Below are positions 8,688 to 17,632 of a stretch of DNA of 64,000 bases, one piece after another; position 1 is the first letter of the stretch; the number at the start of each line of letters is the position of its first letter. Below the pieces are notes generated by a model. The model saw only the letters and a list, made by a program, of their open reading frames with translations. It was not told the origin of the DNA and did not search any database. A program made the translations under genes and the position numbers. Origin of the DNA: JANMES01 sp038229715 (GTDB lineage Bacteria; Planctomycetota; Phycisphaerae; Tepidisphaerales; Tepidisphaeraceae); NCBI GenBank assembly GCA_038229715.1, contig JBBROD010000013.1:8090-72089 (forward strand). Direction: 5' to 3'.

Positions 8688-9425
8688 ATGTGTACTGTTA
8701 CGATCTGCCGACTTCCCGAACACACGCTGCGAGTAGCGATGAATCGGGATGAATTGCTCACCCGCCCACTCGCGCATGCGCCCCGGATGGAATGCTTCGG
8801 TCCACGACAGGCGATCCTGCCGATCGACACAGCAAGTGGCGGCACCTGGGTGGCCGTGAATGATGCGGGGATCGCGTTCGCGCTGTTGAACCGCAGTCGC
8901 CTTGGAGATCGCCAGCCGCTGCCTGACTGCACAAAGAGCCGCGGGCTGATTATTCCGCTTTTGCTCCGATGTGGATCCGTCGAAGGCGCACTGCTGGAAG
9001 CTTCCCGCTTCAACGCGGATGAATTCGCCCCGTTTCGGCTGGTTGTCGTCGATCGTGAGTCGATCGGTCAGGTCGAGTCCGACGGTCGCCGGCAAATATC
9101 GTCGATCAACCCGCTGGGAGACGAGCCGCTGATGGTCACGTCCTCGGGATTGGGCGACGAACTCGTTGAAGATCGGCGGCGGAAGCTGTTCAAGTCATTT
9201 TCCTTCCAATCGGCCGACGCACAGGACGATTTTCACCGCCATCGTTGGCCGTCGATGCCTCATTTGAGCGTGTGCATGAATCGTGACGACGCTCGAACGG
9301 TCAGCTATTCAGTGATCGAAGTGCGCGGCGATTCTGCCCGCTTTTCATACCATGCCGACGCGCCGGATCGACTTGCGAAATGCTACTCCGCCACGCTGCG
9401 CCTGGTGTCGGCGGGGGTTACTTGA
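8688..9425 (+). CDS. NRDE (TANGO2-like) family protein
   Basis: A 245-residue protein opening with the family signature: MCTVTICRL at the N-terminus (a Cys at position 2, the presumed N-terminal nucleophile after Met removal), then MNRDELLTRP and GGTWVAVNDAGIAFALLN. TANGO2-like proteins are cytoplasmic and of uncertain biochemistry; eukaryotic members affect lipid and heme handling. The gene starts two bases after the DinB stop and overlaps the next gene by four bases, so it is mid-operon. Confidence 0.82.
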   Translation: MCTVTICRLPEHTLRVAMNRDELLTRPLAHAPRMECFGPRQAILPIDTASGGTWVAVNDAGIAFALLNRSRLGDRQPLPDCTKSRGLIIPLLLRCGSVEGALLEASRFNADEFAPFRLVVVDRESIGQVESDGRRQISSINPLGDEPLMVTSSGLGDELVEDRRRKLFKSFSFQSADAQDDFHRHRWPSMPHLSVCMNRDDARTVSYSVIEVRGDSARFSYHADAPDRLAKCYSATLRLVSAGVT

Positions 9426-11131
9426 CCGAATTCGCGATCAATTCCTTTCGACGATGGGGCCATTGGATCATCGCCGGGTTCATTCTGCTTGCCGTGGTCG
9501 GGCTGCGCTCGCTGCCACGGCATTACGCGATCCCGGAGGTCACCGGATGGCAATGGTTGCTACTGGCGCTAGCCACACTGGTGAGCGAGGATCTAACCTG
9601 CATCGCCGCTGGCGGATTGCTCCACAACGGCGACATTTCGCTGATCACCGCTTTGGGGGGATGCTTCGTCGGCGTTTATGCCGGCGACATGGGGCTTTGG
9701 TTGCTGGGCCGGTGCCTCGGGCCGAAAGTGCTGCGGTTTCCGTGGATATCCAAACGGCTCACGCCGCAGCGATTGATCGCGCTTGAGAAATGGTTTGACG
9801 AACACGCGATCAAGGCGGTCTTCGCAGCGCGCTTTGTGCCCGGCGCACGATTGCCGACGTACCTCGCCGCCGGTGCGCTCGGCCGCAAGGGCGCACTCTT
9901 TGCCATCGTCACGTTCATCGCAAGCCTCGTATGGGTGCCGCTGATCGTACTGCTTGTGTCCTTCCTCGGCGATTCGATCACCCGGCCGCTAAAACTCTAC
10001 CTCGGCAGCGGGCTTTCGATCGCCGCGACCATTTTGGCGGGCGTGCTGTTGCTCAAATTTGAAAGCCTCCTATCCACGTCCATCGGCCGGGCCAAGGTTA
10101 TTGCGAAAGTTTCCAAACTCTGGCGATGGGAGTTCTGGCCGATGTGGGCGTTTTATCCGCCGATGGTGGCGTACATAACGTGGTTGACGATTCGGCATCG
10201 CTCGTTCGCCATGATTACCGCCGCCAACCCGGGCATCCCGTTCGGCGGGTTCGCCGGTGAGTCTAAGTTTCAGATTCTGTCGTCCATGCGCGATCCTTTT
10301 GTAAGCCCAACCCGCTTGCTGCCGCCGGGCGAATTAGAGACACGCATGTCGGCGATCCACAGCACCGGATTTACCTGGCCGATGATCCTCAAGCCCGATG
10401 TCGGCGAACGTGGGGCGGGCGTGAAGCTGGTTCGCTGTGCATTCGAAGCCGAACAGTACCTGCGAGCGTTCTCGCTTCCGCTGATCGCCCAGCCGTTTCA
10501 CCCCGGGCCCTATGAAGCTGGCGTTTTTTACTATCGTCTTCCCGGTCAGGCGTCGGGCAAAATCTTTTCGATCACCGACAAGCACTTCCCCTTCCTCATC
10601 GGCGACGGCGTTGCAACGATCGAGACACTCATCTGGCGGCACCCGCGCTACCGCATGCAGGCGCGGACATTCCTGAATCGTCACGCCCTCCATTCTGACC
10701 GCGTGCTTGCTGAAGGGGAGTCATTCCCACTCGCCACCGCCGGCAACCACTGCCAGGGCACGCTCTTTTGCGACGGTTCCCATTTGATCACGCCGGCGCT
10801 GGAGTCAAGCATCGACCGGATCGCCTGCACCTTCGACGGCTTTTATTTCGGGCGATTCGACGTCCGCTACTGCGACAAGGACCGATTCCGCAGCGGCGAG
10901 GATTTCACCGTCATTGAGCTGAACGGCATTACCAGCGAATCGACGAATATTTACGACCCGACCTGGCCGATATGGAAAGCGTATCTCACTCTCGCCGACC
11001 AATGGCGGCTGCTGTTTCGCATCGCCGATGCCAATCGCAAGGCCGGACATCGCCCAAGCTCGCTGCGCGAGCTCACGCGCGACTTTCTCCGCCACCTGCG
11101 TAGCCCGCGGCCAAACCCACTGGCGGACTGA
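9422..11131 (+). CDS. DedA/VTT membrane domain fused to an ATP-grasp-like domain
   Basis: A 569-residue protein of unusual architecture. Residues 1-210 are a DedA/VTT membrane domain, with FAARFVPGARLPTYLAAGAL matching the conserved re-entrant motif and several membrane helices. Residues about 300-560 form a soluble domain with ATP-grasp-like features: MILKPDVGERGAGVKLVR as the nucleotide-binding strand-loop, then GRFDVRYCDKDRF and FTVIELNGITSES as the Mg-binding end. The likely start is the TTG at 9422, overlapping the NRDE stop as TTGA. The soluble part might ligate or modify a lipid-linked or cell-wall substrate at the membrane; that is inference. Confidence 0.72.
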   Translation: MTEFAINSFRRWGHWIIAGFILLAVVGLRSLPRHYAIPEVTGWQWLLLALATLVSEDLTCIAAGGLLHNGDISLITALGGCFVGVYAGDMGLWLLGRCLGPKVLRFPWISKRLTPQRLIALEKWFDEHAIKAVFAARFVPGARLPTYLAAGALGRKGALFAIVTFIASLVWVPLIVLLVSFLGDSITRPLKLYLGSGLSIAATILAGVLLLKFESLLSTSIGRAKVIAKVSKLWRWEFWPMWAFYPPMVAYITWLTIRHRSFAMITAANPGIPFGGFAGESKFQILSSMRDPFVSPTRLLPPGELETRMSAIHSTGFTWPMILKPDVGERGAGVKLVRCAFEAEQYLRAFSLPLIAQPFHPGPYEAGVFYYRLPGQASGKIFSITDKHFPFLIGDGVATIETLIWRHPRYRMQARTFLNRHALHSDRVLAEGESFPLATAGNHCQGTLFCDGSHLITPALESSIDRIACTFDGFYFGRFDVRYCDKDRFRSGEDFTVIELNGITSESTNIYDPTWPIWKAYLTLADQWRLLFRIADANRKAGHRPSSLRELTRDFLRHLRSPRPNPLAD

Positions 11132-11207
11132 ACGGGTCCCGGAGTTGCGCGTGGCTTGCACGGACCAATACCCCGCATGGCGGGCAGTGAGCACTCTGCT
11201 GAGCAAT

Positions 11208-11792
11208 TTAAAACGGGATATCCTCATCCCCATCCGCCGACTCTTCGCCGGTCGGCAAAGTCTTCTCCATCGCTTCGCGTTCTTTGGCGGTGATAAGCCA
11301 GTGCTGGCGGATTTCGGCAATTCGGCGGTCGATTTCGCCGGATTGTTTTAGCCGATCGTAATCCTCCTGCGTGAAACGCAGGGATTCGATGCCTTGCTCG
11401 GCATCGACTTCATCGTCGTCGACATCGGATTCGGGCGTCCATTCTCTCGGCGGCTCGAAGGAGTCGGCAGGAGACAGGTTTTCGCCCAATGAGGGGTTCA
11501 GTCCGTACTCGTCGAGGAGATCAAAATCGGGGGTTTCGTCGTCGTCGTCATCGATATCTTCATCGTCGGCCCACTCGCCTCGGACGCAGTCGTCGTCGTT
11601 GACTGGGAAAATGTCGAACTCCCACCCCATGGCGGTACAACCCTCGGCGGGGCAGCAGTAATGGATCTCTTCCTCCATCGCGATGGGGATCATGAGATCG
11701 CTCATGTACACCCGGCCGCAATGGAGGCAGAAGCTTTCGACGGGGACTTCCGGAGGCGGGAAGACGCGATGATCGCCGGCGGCTTCGCTCAT
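11208..11792 (-). CDS. acidic hypothetical protein with an N-terminal Cys-pair zinc-ribbon-like segment
   Basis: A 194-residue cytoplasmic protein. The N-terminal 50 residues have CLHCGR and CCPAEGC, two Cys pairs in zinc-ribbon spacing. The middle is extremely acidic, with an Asp/Glu run at about residues 75-90. The C-terminal part is helical and ends in another acidic stretch. I do not recognise the family. It is transcribed towards the DedA fusion gene and away from the DsbD-N gene. The acidic tract could mimic nucleic acid or bind cations, but nothing here shows that. Confidence 0.6.
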   Translation of the reverse strand: MSEAAGDHRVFPPPEVPVESFCLHCGRVYMSDLMIPIAMEEEIHYCCPAEGCTAMGWEFDIFPVNDDDCVRGEWADDEDIDDDDDETPDFDLLDEYGLNPSLGENLSPADSFEPPREWTPESDVDDDEVDAEQGIESLRFTQEDYDRLKQSGEIDRRIAEIRQHWLITAKEREAMEKTLPTGEESADGDEDIPF

Positions 11793-11910
11793 GATTCGCC
11801 GAATCCTGCCATGACTTGGGGGATTTTCAAAATAAATTCTGGAAATTCCAGCAACAGCGGGAATGATATCACGCTACATAAGGGTTGTCAGGGGTTGGTG
11901 GAGGATACCG

Positions 11911-12735
11911 ATGCGCCTGTTTTCAATGACGATGATCGCACTGTGGTTGAGTTGCACTGGTGTGCTGGCGGCGGACAAGCCTCAGCCGGTGAAGGCGGAA
12001 TTGCTGGCCGATGTCACTGCGGTTCAGCCCGGTGAGACGTTCAACGTCGGCGTTCGGCTGACGATGGAAGAAGGGTGGCACGTCTACTGGCTGAACCCGG
12101 GCGATTCGGGTCTGCCGACGAAGGTGGAGTGGAAAGTGCCAGCGGGGTTCAAGGTGAACGCGCTGGATTATCCCGCGCCGGTGCGGTTCGATCAGCCGGG
12201 CAACGTGGTGGGGTATGGGTATCACCACTCGCTGATGCTCGTCGCGAAAGTGACGGCGCCGAAAGACCTGCAGCCGGGGGCGAACATCGAGATCGCCGCG
12301 AGCGCAAACTGGCTGGTGTGCAAGGACATCTGCCTGCCGGGGAAAGCGGCCGTGTCGCTGGTACTGACGGCGGGTGGGACTTCTTCGCCGATCAATCGCG
12401 AGTTATTTACGAACTGGCTGGAGCAGATTCCCGTAGCGGCGGCGGAGAAGGCGGAAGTGCAGGCGGCGAACATTAACATCGGCAGGATCGTCACGCTGAA
12501 ATGGCGAGAGCCGGCGAGCAATCTGCAAGTTTTTACCGATCCTGGGGATGCGTACTCCATCAGGATTATAAAGATCGATACCACGGGTCAAACGTCGACC
12601 ATCCGATATGCGGCCGAACAGCTCGACAAATCTGCCGGGCCGGTCGAAATGACGGTGGTGGTGGCCTACGATGACGTAGCGGGCAGGCATCGAAGCGTCA
12701 AGCTGATTGAGCCGCTCGGCGTTAAACCCAAATAA
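11911..12735 (+). CDS. exported protein with DsbD N-terminal (alpha) domain
   Basis: A 274-residue periplasmic protein with a signal peptide (residues 1-20) followed by the immunoglobulin-like thiol-exchange domain of DsbD. EEGWHVYWLNPGDSGLPT and the redox pair in WLVCKDICLPG (about residues 137 and 141) match the family. Unlike full DsbD it lacks the eight-helix membrane domain and the C-terminal thioredoxin domain. The C-terminal 120 residues are beta-rich and unassigned. GGAG at 11900-11903 supports ATG 11911 over the upstream in-frame codon at 11863. The redoxin gene starts 12 bases downstream, so the pair may form a periplasmic thiol relay. Confidence 0.83.
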   Translation: MRLFSMTMIALWLSCTGVLAADKPQPVKAELLADVTAVQPGETFNVGVRLTMEEGWHVYWLNPGDSGLPTKVEWKVPAGFKVNALDYPAPVRFDQPGNVVGYGYHHSLMLVAKVTAPKDLQPGANIEIAASANWLVCKDICLPGKAAVSLVLTAGGTSSPINRELFTNWLEQIPVAAAEKAEVQAANINIGRIVTLKWREPASNLQVFTDPGDAYSIRIIKIDTTGQTSTIRYAAEQLDKSAGPVEMTVVVAYDDVAGRHRSVKLIEPLGVKPK

Positions 12736-12747
12736 GGAGGATTCGAT

Positions 12748-13359
12748 ATGCGGAAATTTTTCTACTCGTTCGCGCTGCTCGTAGTGGCGGCAATGGTGTT
12801 TACTCAGATCGCGGCCAAAGCCAAACTGGCTGATTTGGCAATCGGCAAGCCTGCCCCTGATTTCACGCTGGAAGACCAGAACGGCAAAACCGTTCATCTG
12901 GCCGATCTCAAAGGCAAGATCGTGGTACTCGAATGGTTCAACGAAGGTTGCCCGTTCGTTCAGAAGCACTACAGCACCGGCAACATGAACGCCGTCGCCA
13001 GCAAGCACACGGGTGAAGACGTGGTGTGGCTGGCGATTAATTCGTCAAAATCCGCCAACAACGCGAGCAACCTGAAAGCCGCCAAAGAGTGGAGCATGGA
13101 TCGCCCGATCCTCAACGACGCCAGCGGTGCGGTCGGTAAAGCGTACGGCGCGAAGAACACGCCGCAGATGTTCATCATCAACAAAGATCAGACGGTGGCC
13201 TACCGCGGCGCGATCGACAGCAAGGCGTCCGCAGAATCAGAAGACATCGCCGGCTCGACGAACTATGTCGCCCAGGCGTTGGACGAACTGAAGGCCGGCA
13301 AGTCAGTCAGCCAAGCGGAAACCAAGCCCTACGGCTGCAGCGTGAAGTACGCGGACTAA
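12748..13359 (+). CDS. exported redoxin (AhpC/TSA-like thioredoxin-fold protein)
   Basis: A 203-residue protein with an N-terminal signal or anchor helix. The thioredoxin-fold core starts at KPAPDFTLEDQNGKTVHL. The active-site region is WFNEGCPFVQKHY, with one Cys where thioredoxins have CxxC, and a second Cys lies near the C-terminus in KPYGCSVKY. This arrangement is typical of an uncharacterised redoxin family. The cis-Pro loop is NTPQMFII. AAGGAGG lies upstream of the ATG. It is probably reduced by, or works with, the DsbD-N protein encoded just before it. Confidence 0.85.
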   Translation: MRKFFYSFALLVVAAMVFTQIAAKAKLADLAIGKPAPDFTLEDQNGKTVHLADLKGKIVVLEWFNEGCPFVQKHYSTGNMNAVASKHTGEDVVWLAINSSKSANNASNLKAAKEWSMDRPILNDASGAVGKAYGAKNTPQMFIINKDQTVAYRGAIDSKASAESEDIAGSTNYVAQALDELKAGKSVSQAETKPYGCSVKYAD

Positions 13360-13376
13360 ACTACGCGGCAGAAAAA

Positions 13377-13484
13377 TTAGCCACAGATGGGGCACAGATG
13401 AACACTGATGAAGAACACAAGTATTTATCTGTTGAAGAACACAAAGCATTTATCTGTGTTCATCTGTGCCCCATCTGTGGCTAA
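13377..13484. repeat. perfect 29-bp inverted repeat between convergent genes
   Basis: Arms at 13377-13405 and 13456-13484 are exact reverse complements, built from the reiterated word CACAGATG. The 50-base loop contains an imperfect direct duplication (GAAGAACACAA followed by TTTATCTGT, twice). It fills the gap between the convergent redoxin and MazG genes and could terminate transcription from both sides. Confidence 0.85.
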
Positions 13485-13490
13485 ATGTTT

Positions 13491-13775
13491 TTATTTCTCG
13501 CCTTCGGGTGGTTTTTCTCCCAGATATTTTTTGTGAATCGCGCTCGCTAGATCGACATCGTTGATGTTGGCCAGTGTGCAGAGCCACGCCAGCACGTCGG
13601 CGAATTCTTCTTCGAGATTCTCTCGGTTATCGCGGGCTAATGCCCGCGCCAGCTCGCCGACTTCTTCGCTGAACCACATCCAAGTCTTGGGCGTGCCTCG
13701 GGCCCGGTCGGCGGATTCGTAGCGGTCGGAGATGTGCTTTTGGAAGCCGGCCAGCGTCAATTCTTTGGGATTCAT
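13491..13775 (-). CDS. MazG-like nucleotide pyrophosphohydrolase
   Basis: A 94-residue single-domain MazG-type protein, which hydrolyses NTPs or dNTPs to monophosphates in the cytoplasm. The metal-binding helices are visible: WFSEEVGELARALAR (the EExxE motif, about residue 37) and LEEEFADVLAWLCTLAN (the ExxD motif, about residue 55). The length fits single-domain members. Its ATG follows the stop of the TPR-peptidase gene by five bases, so it is probably co-transcribed with it. Confidence 0.85.
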   Translation of the reverse strand: MNPKELTLAGFQKHISDRYESADRARGTPKTWMWFSEEVGELARALARDNRENLEEEFADVLAWLCTLANINDVDLASAIHKKYLGEKPPEGEK

Positions 13776-13780
13776 GGGCG

Positions 13781-16378
13781 TTACTCGTGCTTCGCGGGAG
13801 CGGGCTGATCCTGTTTGCTTGCCGCCACTTTGCGGTCGCGAAGGATTTTGGCGACTTCGGATTCGCGGGTGGCCTTTTCGGTTTGGCCGGCTTTTTCGTA
13901 GAGGCCCTGCAGCAGGTCGTGGGCGGTCGGGTCGTAAGGGTCGATGATGACGGCGGTTTCACCCGAAGCGACGGCCTGATCGAGCTTGTCGGCGTCGCGG
14001 TAGATGCCGGCGATCCGCTTGGCGAAGCGGTTGTCCTTCAGCTCCAGCGGAATCAGCCACTCGAGGTGCGGCAAAGCGTCGTCGTACTTCTTTTCCTTCA
14101 GCGCCACACCCGCGAGCCTGCGGTGCGGTTGCGGATTTTGCGGTTGAAGTTTGGAGGCTTCCTGATACTCCTTCACCGCTTCATCGAGCTTGCCTTGCTG
14201 CACGAGCGTTTCCCCACTGTCGTAATGCTTCTTGTAATTGGCGGCGGTCGCGGTGTCGTAGCCCCATGACTTCACCTGCTCGGCGGCCCAGTCGCCGAAA
14301 CCGGATTCGATGGTCGACAGCGGCTGGCCCGTCGCGCGGACGAATGCGTCGTTGTCCAGAAGTCCGTCGCGGTAGGCGATCAGCAATCGATCGATCGAGT
14401 CCGCTCCGTAGGTGGCGATGAGGTAGCGGGAAATCCAGAACCCGGTCATGTACGCCAACTCGCCGTCCTGGCCGGCCTTGGGGCGCACGAATACTTCGTT
14501 GAGCTGGTTGATCTTGAACAACTTGTGTTCAATCGCTCGCTTGTATAACACCGGAGGCACCCACTCGAAGCGGTAATCCACTTTTTCACTCAGCACCGCG
14601 AGCCCTTCGGTCAGCCAGCGCGGAACGCGGCCTTCGGTTTTGTCGATGTGCAACACATGCGCGAACTCGTGCTTCAGCACGCGCCCCCAGTTGAAAGCGC
14701 CGACGTTCTCTCCCGCACGCGGCGAGGACGCAACGATCAGCCGCCCGAACGTGACGGCGAAAGTTTCGAGTCCCGGCATGCCCGAGACGCGGACGGAGAA
14801 CCGCTGGCTGTCAGGGTAGATTTGAATGATTGTCTTCTCGGCCGGCTCGCATTTGAATTCGTCGCACAGGCCCTTGTAGGCCGACTCCATGTACGGCGCG
14901 AAGTATTGCGGCACGACGATGTCGTCTTCCTGAGCGTAAAGGAAGATGAAGTGGTCGGTTTCCGTGCGAAGGAACTTGGCGGTTTCATCGAGCAGTCGCA
15001 GGTAGTTGACGGTTGAGACGTTGTAAGGATCGAGCGCGTAGGCCGCCTCTAGCGTGGCGCGGGCTTGTTCGTCGTCGCCGCTGTGCAGGTAGAGCACGCC
15101 GAGCAGCGTGCGAGCCTGCGTGGACCACGGAGCACGTTTGATCGCCGTGGTCAGCAGTTCGATGGCGGGTTTGTTCTGATGGCAGGAGTAGAGAAGCTGC
15201 GCCGCCTCCAGGAGGGCGGCCGGGCTTTCGGGCGCGATGGCTTCGGCTTTTTTCAGCAATTCGTCGGCCTCGGCGTTTTGCACTCGGGACGTGCGGTAGC
15301 CGGCCAACAGGCCGATCACATCGAGCCGGCGGGGGCGCAGCTTCAGCACGCGCTCCAGGCGCGAAGCGCCTTCTTCCCGCTTGCCGGTTCCAAGCTCGAG
15401 TTCGGCTTGGAGTATTTCCGCGTCGATCGAGTCGGGGTTGGTCTTTTGCAGGCCGGCGATTATCTGCTCGGCTTCAGTATACTTGCGATACTGCAACATC
15501 AGTTCACCCATCATGCGATCGATTTGAACCGACTGCGGGTTGGACGAATTGGCTTTTTCCAATTCCTTCAGTGCTTTGTCAGGGTTGTCGTGAGAAAGAT
15601 AAAACTCCGCCGCCGCCACACGGGCCGGCCAATAGCCGCGGTCGATCACGTCGTAGGCTTTGACGAACATGTTCAGGATGGCGTTGTTGAGCGCGACGTT
15701 GTCCTTGTAAGACGAATTGAGTGTGGCGCCCCGGTCGAGGGCGCGGGCGATCAGCACCAGTTCCTCGGCGTTGTCAAACGCGCGCTCGGACTGGGCATTC
15801 CACAGATCGAGAAACACGTGCGGCGGCGCGGAGAACCATGCATACTGCTCCCTTGCCTGCTTGTAGTCGCCGATGTCTTCGCTGATTTGCCCGAGGTAGT
15901 AATGCCCGGCGATCGAATCGGAATGCGCCTGCAGCAGGGTTTTCAGCAGCGCGACGGCTTGGTCCTGACGGTCATAATCCGCCAGAATGCGGGCGTGAAG
16001 CACCTGCACCCGCGGATCAGGAGCGGCGGCGGGATCGGACACCGCCGCCAGCGCGTCGTCGTACCTGCCGAGCGACCAGTTGGCCGCGCCTTTAACCAAG
16101 GCAATGCGGGCCGGATTGCCGGCTTTTGCTTTGGCGATCGTGATCAGCGACAGCTTGTACCGCCCGGCGAACACCTGCGCCTCGGCCAGGTCGGTGGCGC
16201 TGTTGCTGATGTACTCCGGCAAACTCATTGCCGGCAGCTTTTCCGGGAGGTACTTCTGGTACCATTTGGAGGGCGCCGCATGGGTGAGCAGCGGGTCTTC
16301 CGCGTCCGCAGCCCGGGTGACGGCCCCGGTTGAAAGCAAAAAAGAAAGGGAAGCAGCCGCAACAACATATTTACGCAT
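13781..16378 (-). CDS. exported TPR protein with HExxH (peptidase MA-like) domain
   Basis: An 865-residue protein with a signal peptide (SLSFLLSTGAVTRA). Residues about 60-470 are mostly TPR helices (for example LLEAAQLLYSCHQNKPAIEL). The gluzincin-type centre follows at about residues 570-600: HEFAHVLHID gives the two zinc His and the catalytic Glu, and WLTEGLAVLSE supplies the third ligand. More TPRs follow (YDSGETLVQQGKLDEAVKEY). Such proteins are presumed periplasmic peptidases, but substrates are unknown. I prefer ATG 16378 to the longer frame because GAGGA lies just upstream on this strand and the signal peptide then starts properly. Confidence 0.82.
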   Translation of the reverse strand: MRKYVVAAASLSFLLSTGAVTRAADAEDPLLTHAAPSKWYQKYLPEKLPAMSLPEYISNSATDLAEAQVFAGRYKLSLITIAKAKAGNPARIALVKGAANWSLGRYDDALAAVSDPAAAPDPRVQVLHARILADYDRQDQAVALLKTLLQAHSDSIAGHYYLGQISEDIGDYKQAREQYAWFSAPPHVFLDLWNAQSERAFDNAEELVLIARALDRGATLNSSYKDNVALNNAILNMFVKAYDVIDRGYWPARVAAAEFYLSHDNPDKALKELEKANSSNPQSVQIDRMMGELMLQYRKYTEAEQIIAGLQKTNPDSIDAEILQAELELGTGKREEGASRLERVLKLRPRRLDVIGLLAGYRTSRVQNAEADELLKKAEAIAPESPAALLEAAQLLYSCHQNKPAIELLTTAIKRAPWSTQARTLLGVLYLHSGDDEQARATLEAAYALDPYNVSTVNYLRLLDETAKFLRTETDHFIFLYAQEDDIVVPQYFAPYMESAYKGLCDEFKCEPAEKTIIQIYPDSQRFSVRVSGMPGLETFAVTFGRLIVASSPRAGENVGAFNWGRVLKHEFAHVLHIDKTEGRVPRWLTEGLAVLSEKVDYRFEWVPPVLYKRAIEHKLFKINQLNEVFVRPKAGQDGELAYMTGFWISRYLIATYGADSIDRLLIAYRDGLLDNDAFVRATGQPLSTIESGFGDWAAEQVKSWGYDTATAANYKKHYDSGETLVQQGKLDEAVKEYQEASKLQPQNPQPHRRLAGVALKEKKYDDALPHLEWLIPLELKDNRFAKRIAGIYRDADKLDQAVASGETAVIIDPYDPTAHDLLQGLYEKAGQTEKATRESEVAKILRDRKVAASKQDQPAPAKHE

Positions 16379-16427
16379 GGATGATCCTCTGGCCATGACT
16401 CGCTATTATACGGCCCGGACACCAACT

Positions 16428-17588
16428 ATGCCCGATCTTTTCGACTACGTCGGTAACGCAGAGCATTTCCCAGTGCTTAAGCATTGGGATTTCTTCAATC
16501 ACGCGGGCGTTTGCCCGCTGCCGCACTTGGCATCGCGGGCGATCCGCCGCTACGCCCATGAGTCTGAAGCCGGTGCTTACCTGGCCGGGCCGTGGTATTT
16601 GGAGATCGAAAAACTCCGCATCGCGTCGGCCAAGTTAATCAACGCCCAGCGCGACGAGATCGCGTTCGTCAAAAATACCTCCGAAGGCATCAGCATCGTC
16701 GCCAACGGGATCGACTGGCAGTGGGGCGATCGCATCGTCACAACGGCCGTCGAGTATCCCGCCAACGTCTACCCTTGGATGGAAGTACAACGGGCCCACG
16801 GGGCGAAGCTGGTGATGGTCGATGAAATAACAGACGCTGCCGGCCGGCGACAAGTTCCCACGGAAAAGATTTTAGAAGAAGCCGCGAGCCCGCGCACGCG
16901 GATAGTCAGCCTCAGCCACGTTGAATACGCCAGCGGGCAGAGGCATGATCTGGAACGCATCGGCAAGTTTTGTCGCGAGAAGAAAATCCTGTTCTGTGTC
17001 GATGCGATCCAGACGCTCGGTATTTGCCCGGTGGACGTGCAGGCGATGAACATCGACTACCTCAGCGCCGACGGCCACAAGTGGCTGCTCGGCCCGGAAG
17101 GCGCGGGGATTTTTTATTGCCGCAAGGAACTCATCGAGCGCACCAGGCCGCTCATGATCGGGTGGATGAACGTCGTCGACGCTCAGAACTACGGCGATTA
17201 CGACTACCGCCTGAGACCCGACGCCGGGCGATTCGAGTGCGGCACGCTGAACATCCCGGGCTTGCTGGGGCTCAAGGCGTCGGTTGAATTATTGCAGGAA
17301 TGCGGCATCGACAACGTCGGCCGGCGGATACAGCAGTTGACGGATTTCCTGATCGGCGGGCTGATTAAAAAGGGGTACAAAATTGTCAGCCCGCGCAACC
17401 CGGGGCAGAGCAGCGGTATTGTTAGCTTCGTCAGCCCGAGCCATGCGCACGAGCCGATCTTTAAGATGCTGCGGAAAGAACACAAGACCGAAATCGCCGT
17501 CCGCGAGGGCCGGCTGCGCGTGTCGGCGCACTTCTATAACACCGAACAACAAATCGAACGGCTGATCGAACATCTGCCGGGGCATTGA
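16428..17588 (+). CDS. class V aminotransferase / cysteine desulfurase-like PLP enzyme
   Basis: A 386-residue PLP-dependent enzyme. The Schiff-base Lys lies in YLSADGHKWLLGPEGAGIFY, preceded by the PLP-binding Asp in ILFCVDAIQTLG. FNHAGVCPLP near the N-terminus and ECGTLNIPGLLGL are typical of the class V group that includes kynureninase, isopenicillin-N epimerase and cysteine desulfurase. No conserved active-site Cys of true desulfurases is clear, so the substrate is unassigned. ATG 16395 is an alternative start; neither has a strong ribosome site. It is transcribed divergently from the TPR-peptidase gene, 16 to 49 bases away. Confidence 0.82.
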   Translation: MPDLFDYVGNAEHFPVLKHWDFFNHAGVCPLPHLASRAIRRYAHESEAGAYLAGPWYLEIEKLRIASAKLINAQRDEIAFVKNTSEGISIVANGIDWQWGDRIVTTAVEYPANVYPWMEVQRAHGAKLVMVDEITDAAGRRQVPTEKILEEAASPRTRIVSLSHVEYASGQRHDLERIGKFCREKKILFCVDAIQTLGICPVDVQAMNIDYLSADGHKWLLGPEGAGIFYCRKELIERTRPLMIGWMNVVDAQNYGDYDYRLRPDAGRFECGTLNIPGLLGLKASVELLQECGIDNVGRRIQQLTDFLIGGLIKKGYKIVSPRNPGQSSGIVSFVSPSHAHEPIFKMLRKEHKTEIAVREGRLRVSAHFYNTEQQIERLIEHLPGH

Positions 17589-17632
17589 GGAAGTTTGAAC
17601 CACGGGAAACCACGGAGGCGCGCCTCTGTGAC

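Noticed and set aside
15065..16333. 422-codon plus-strand frame over the TPR-peptidase gene
   Set aside because: The opposite strand encodes a clear TPR/HExxH protein with signal peptide, so this frame is a by-product.
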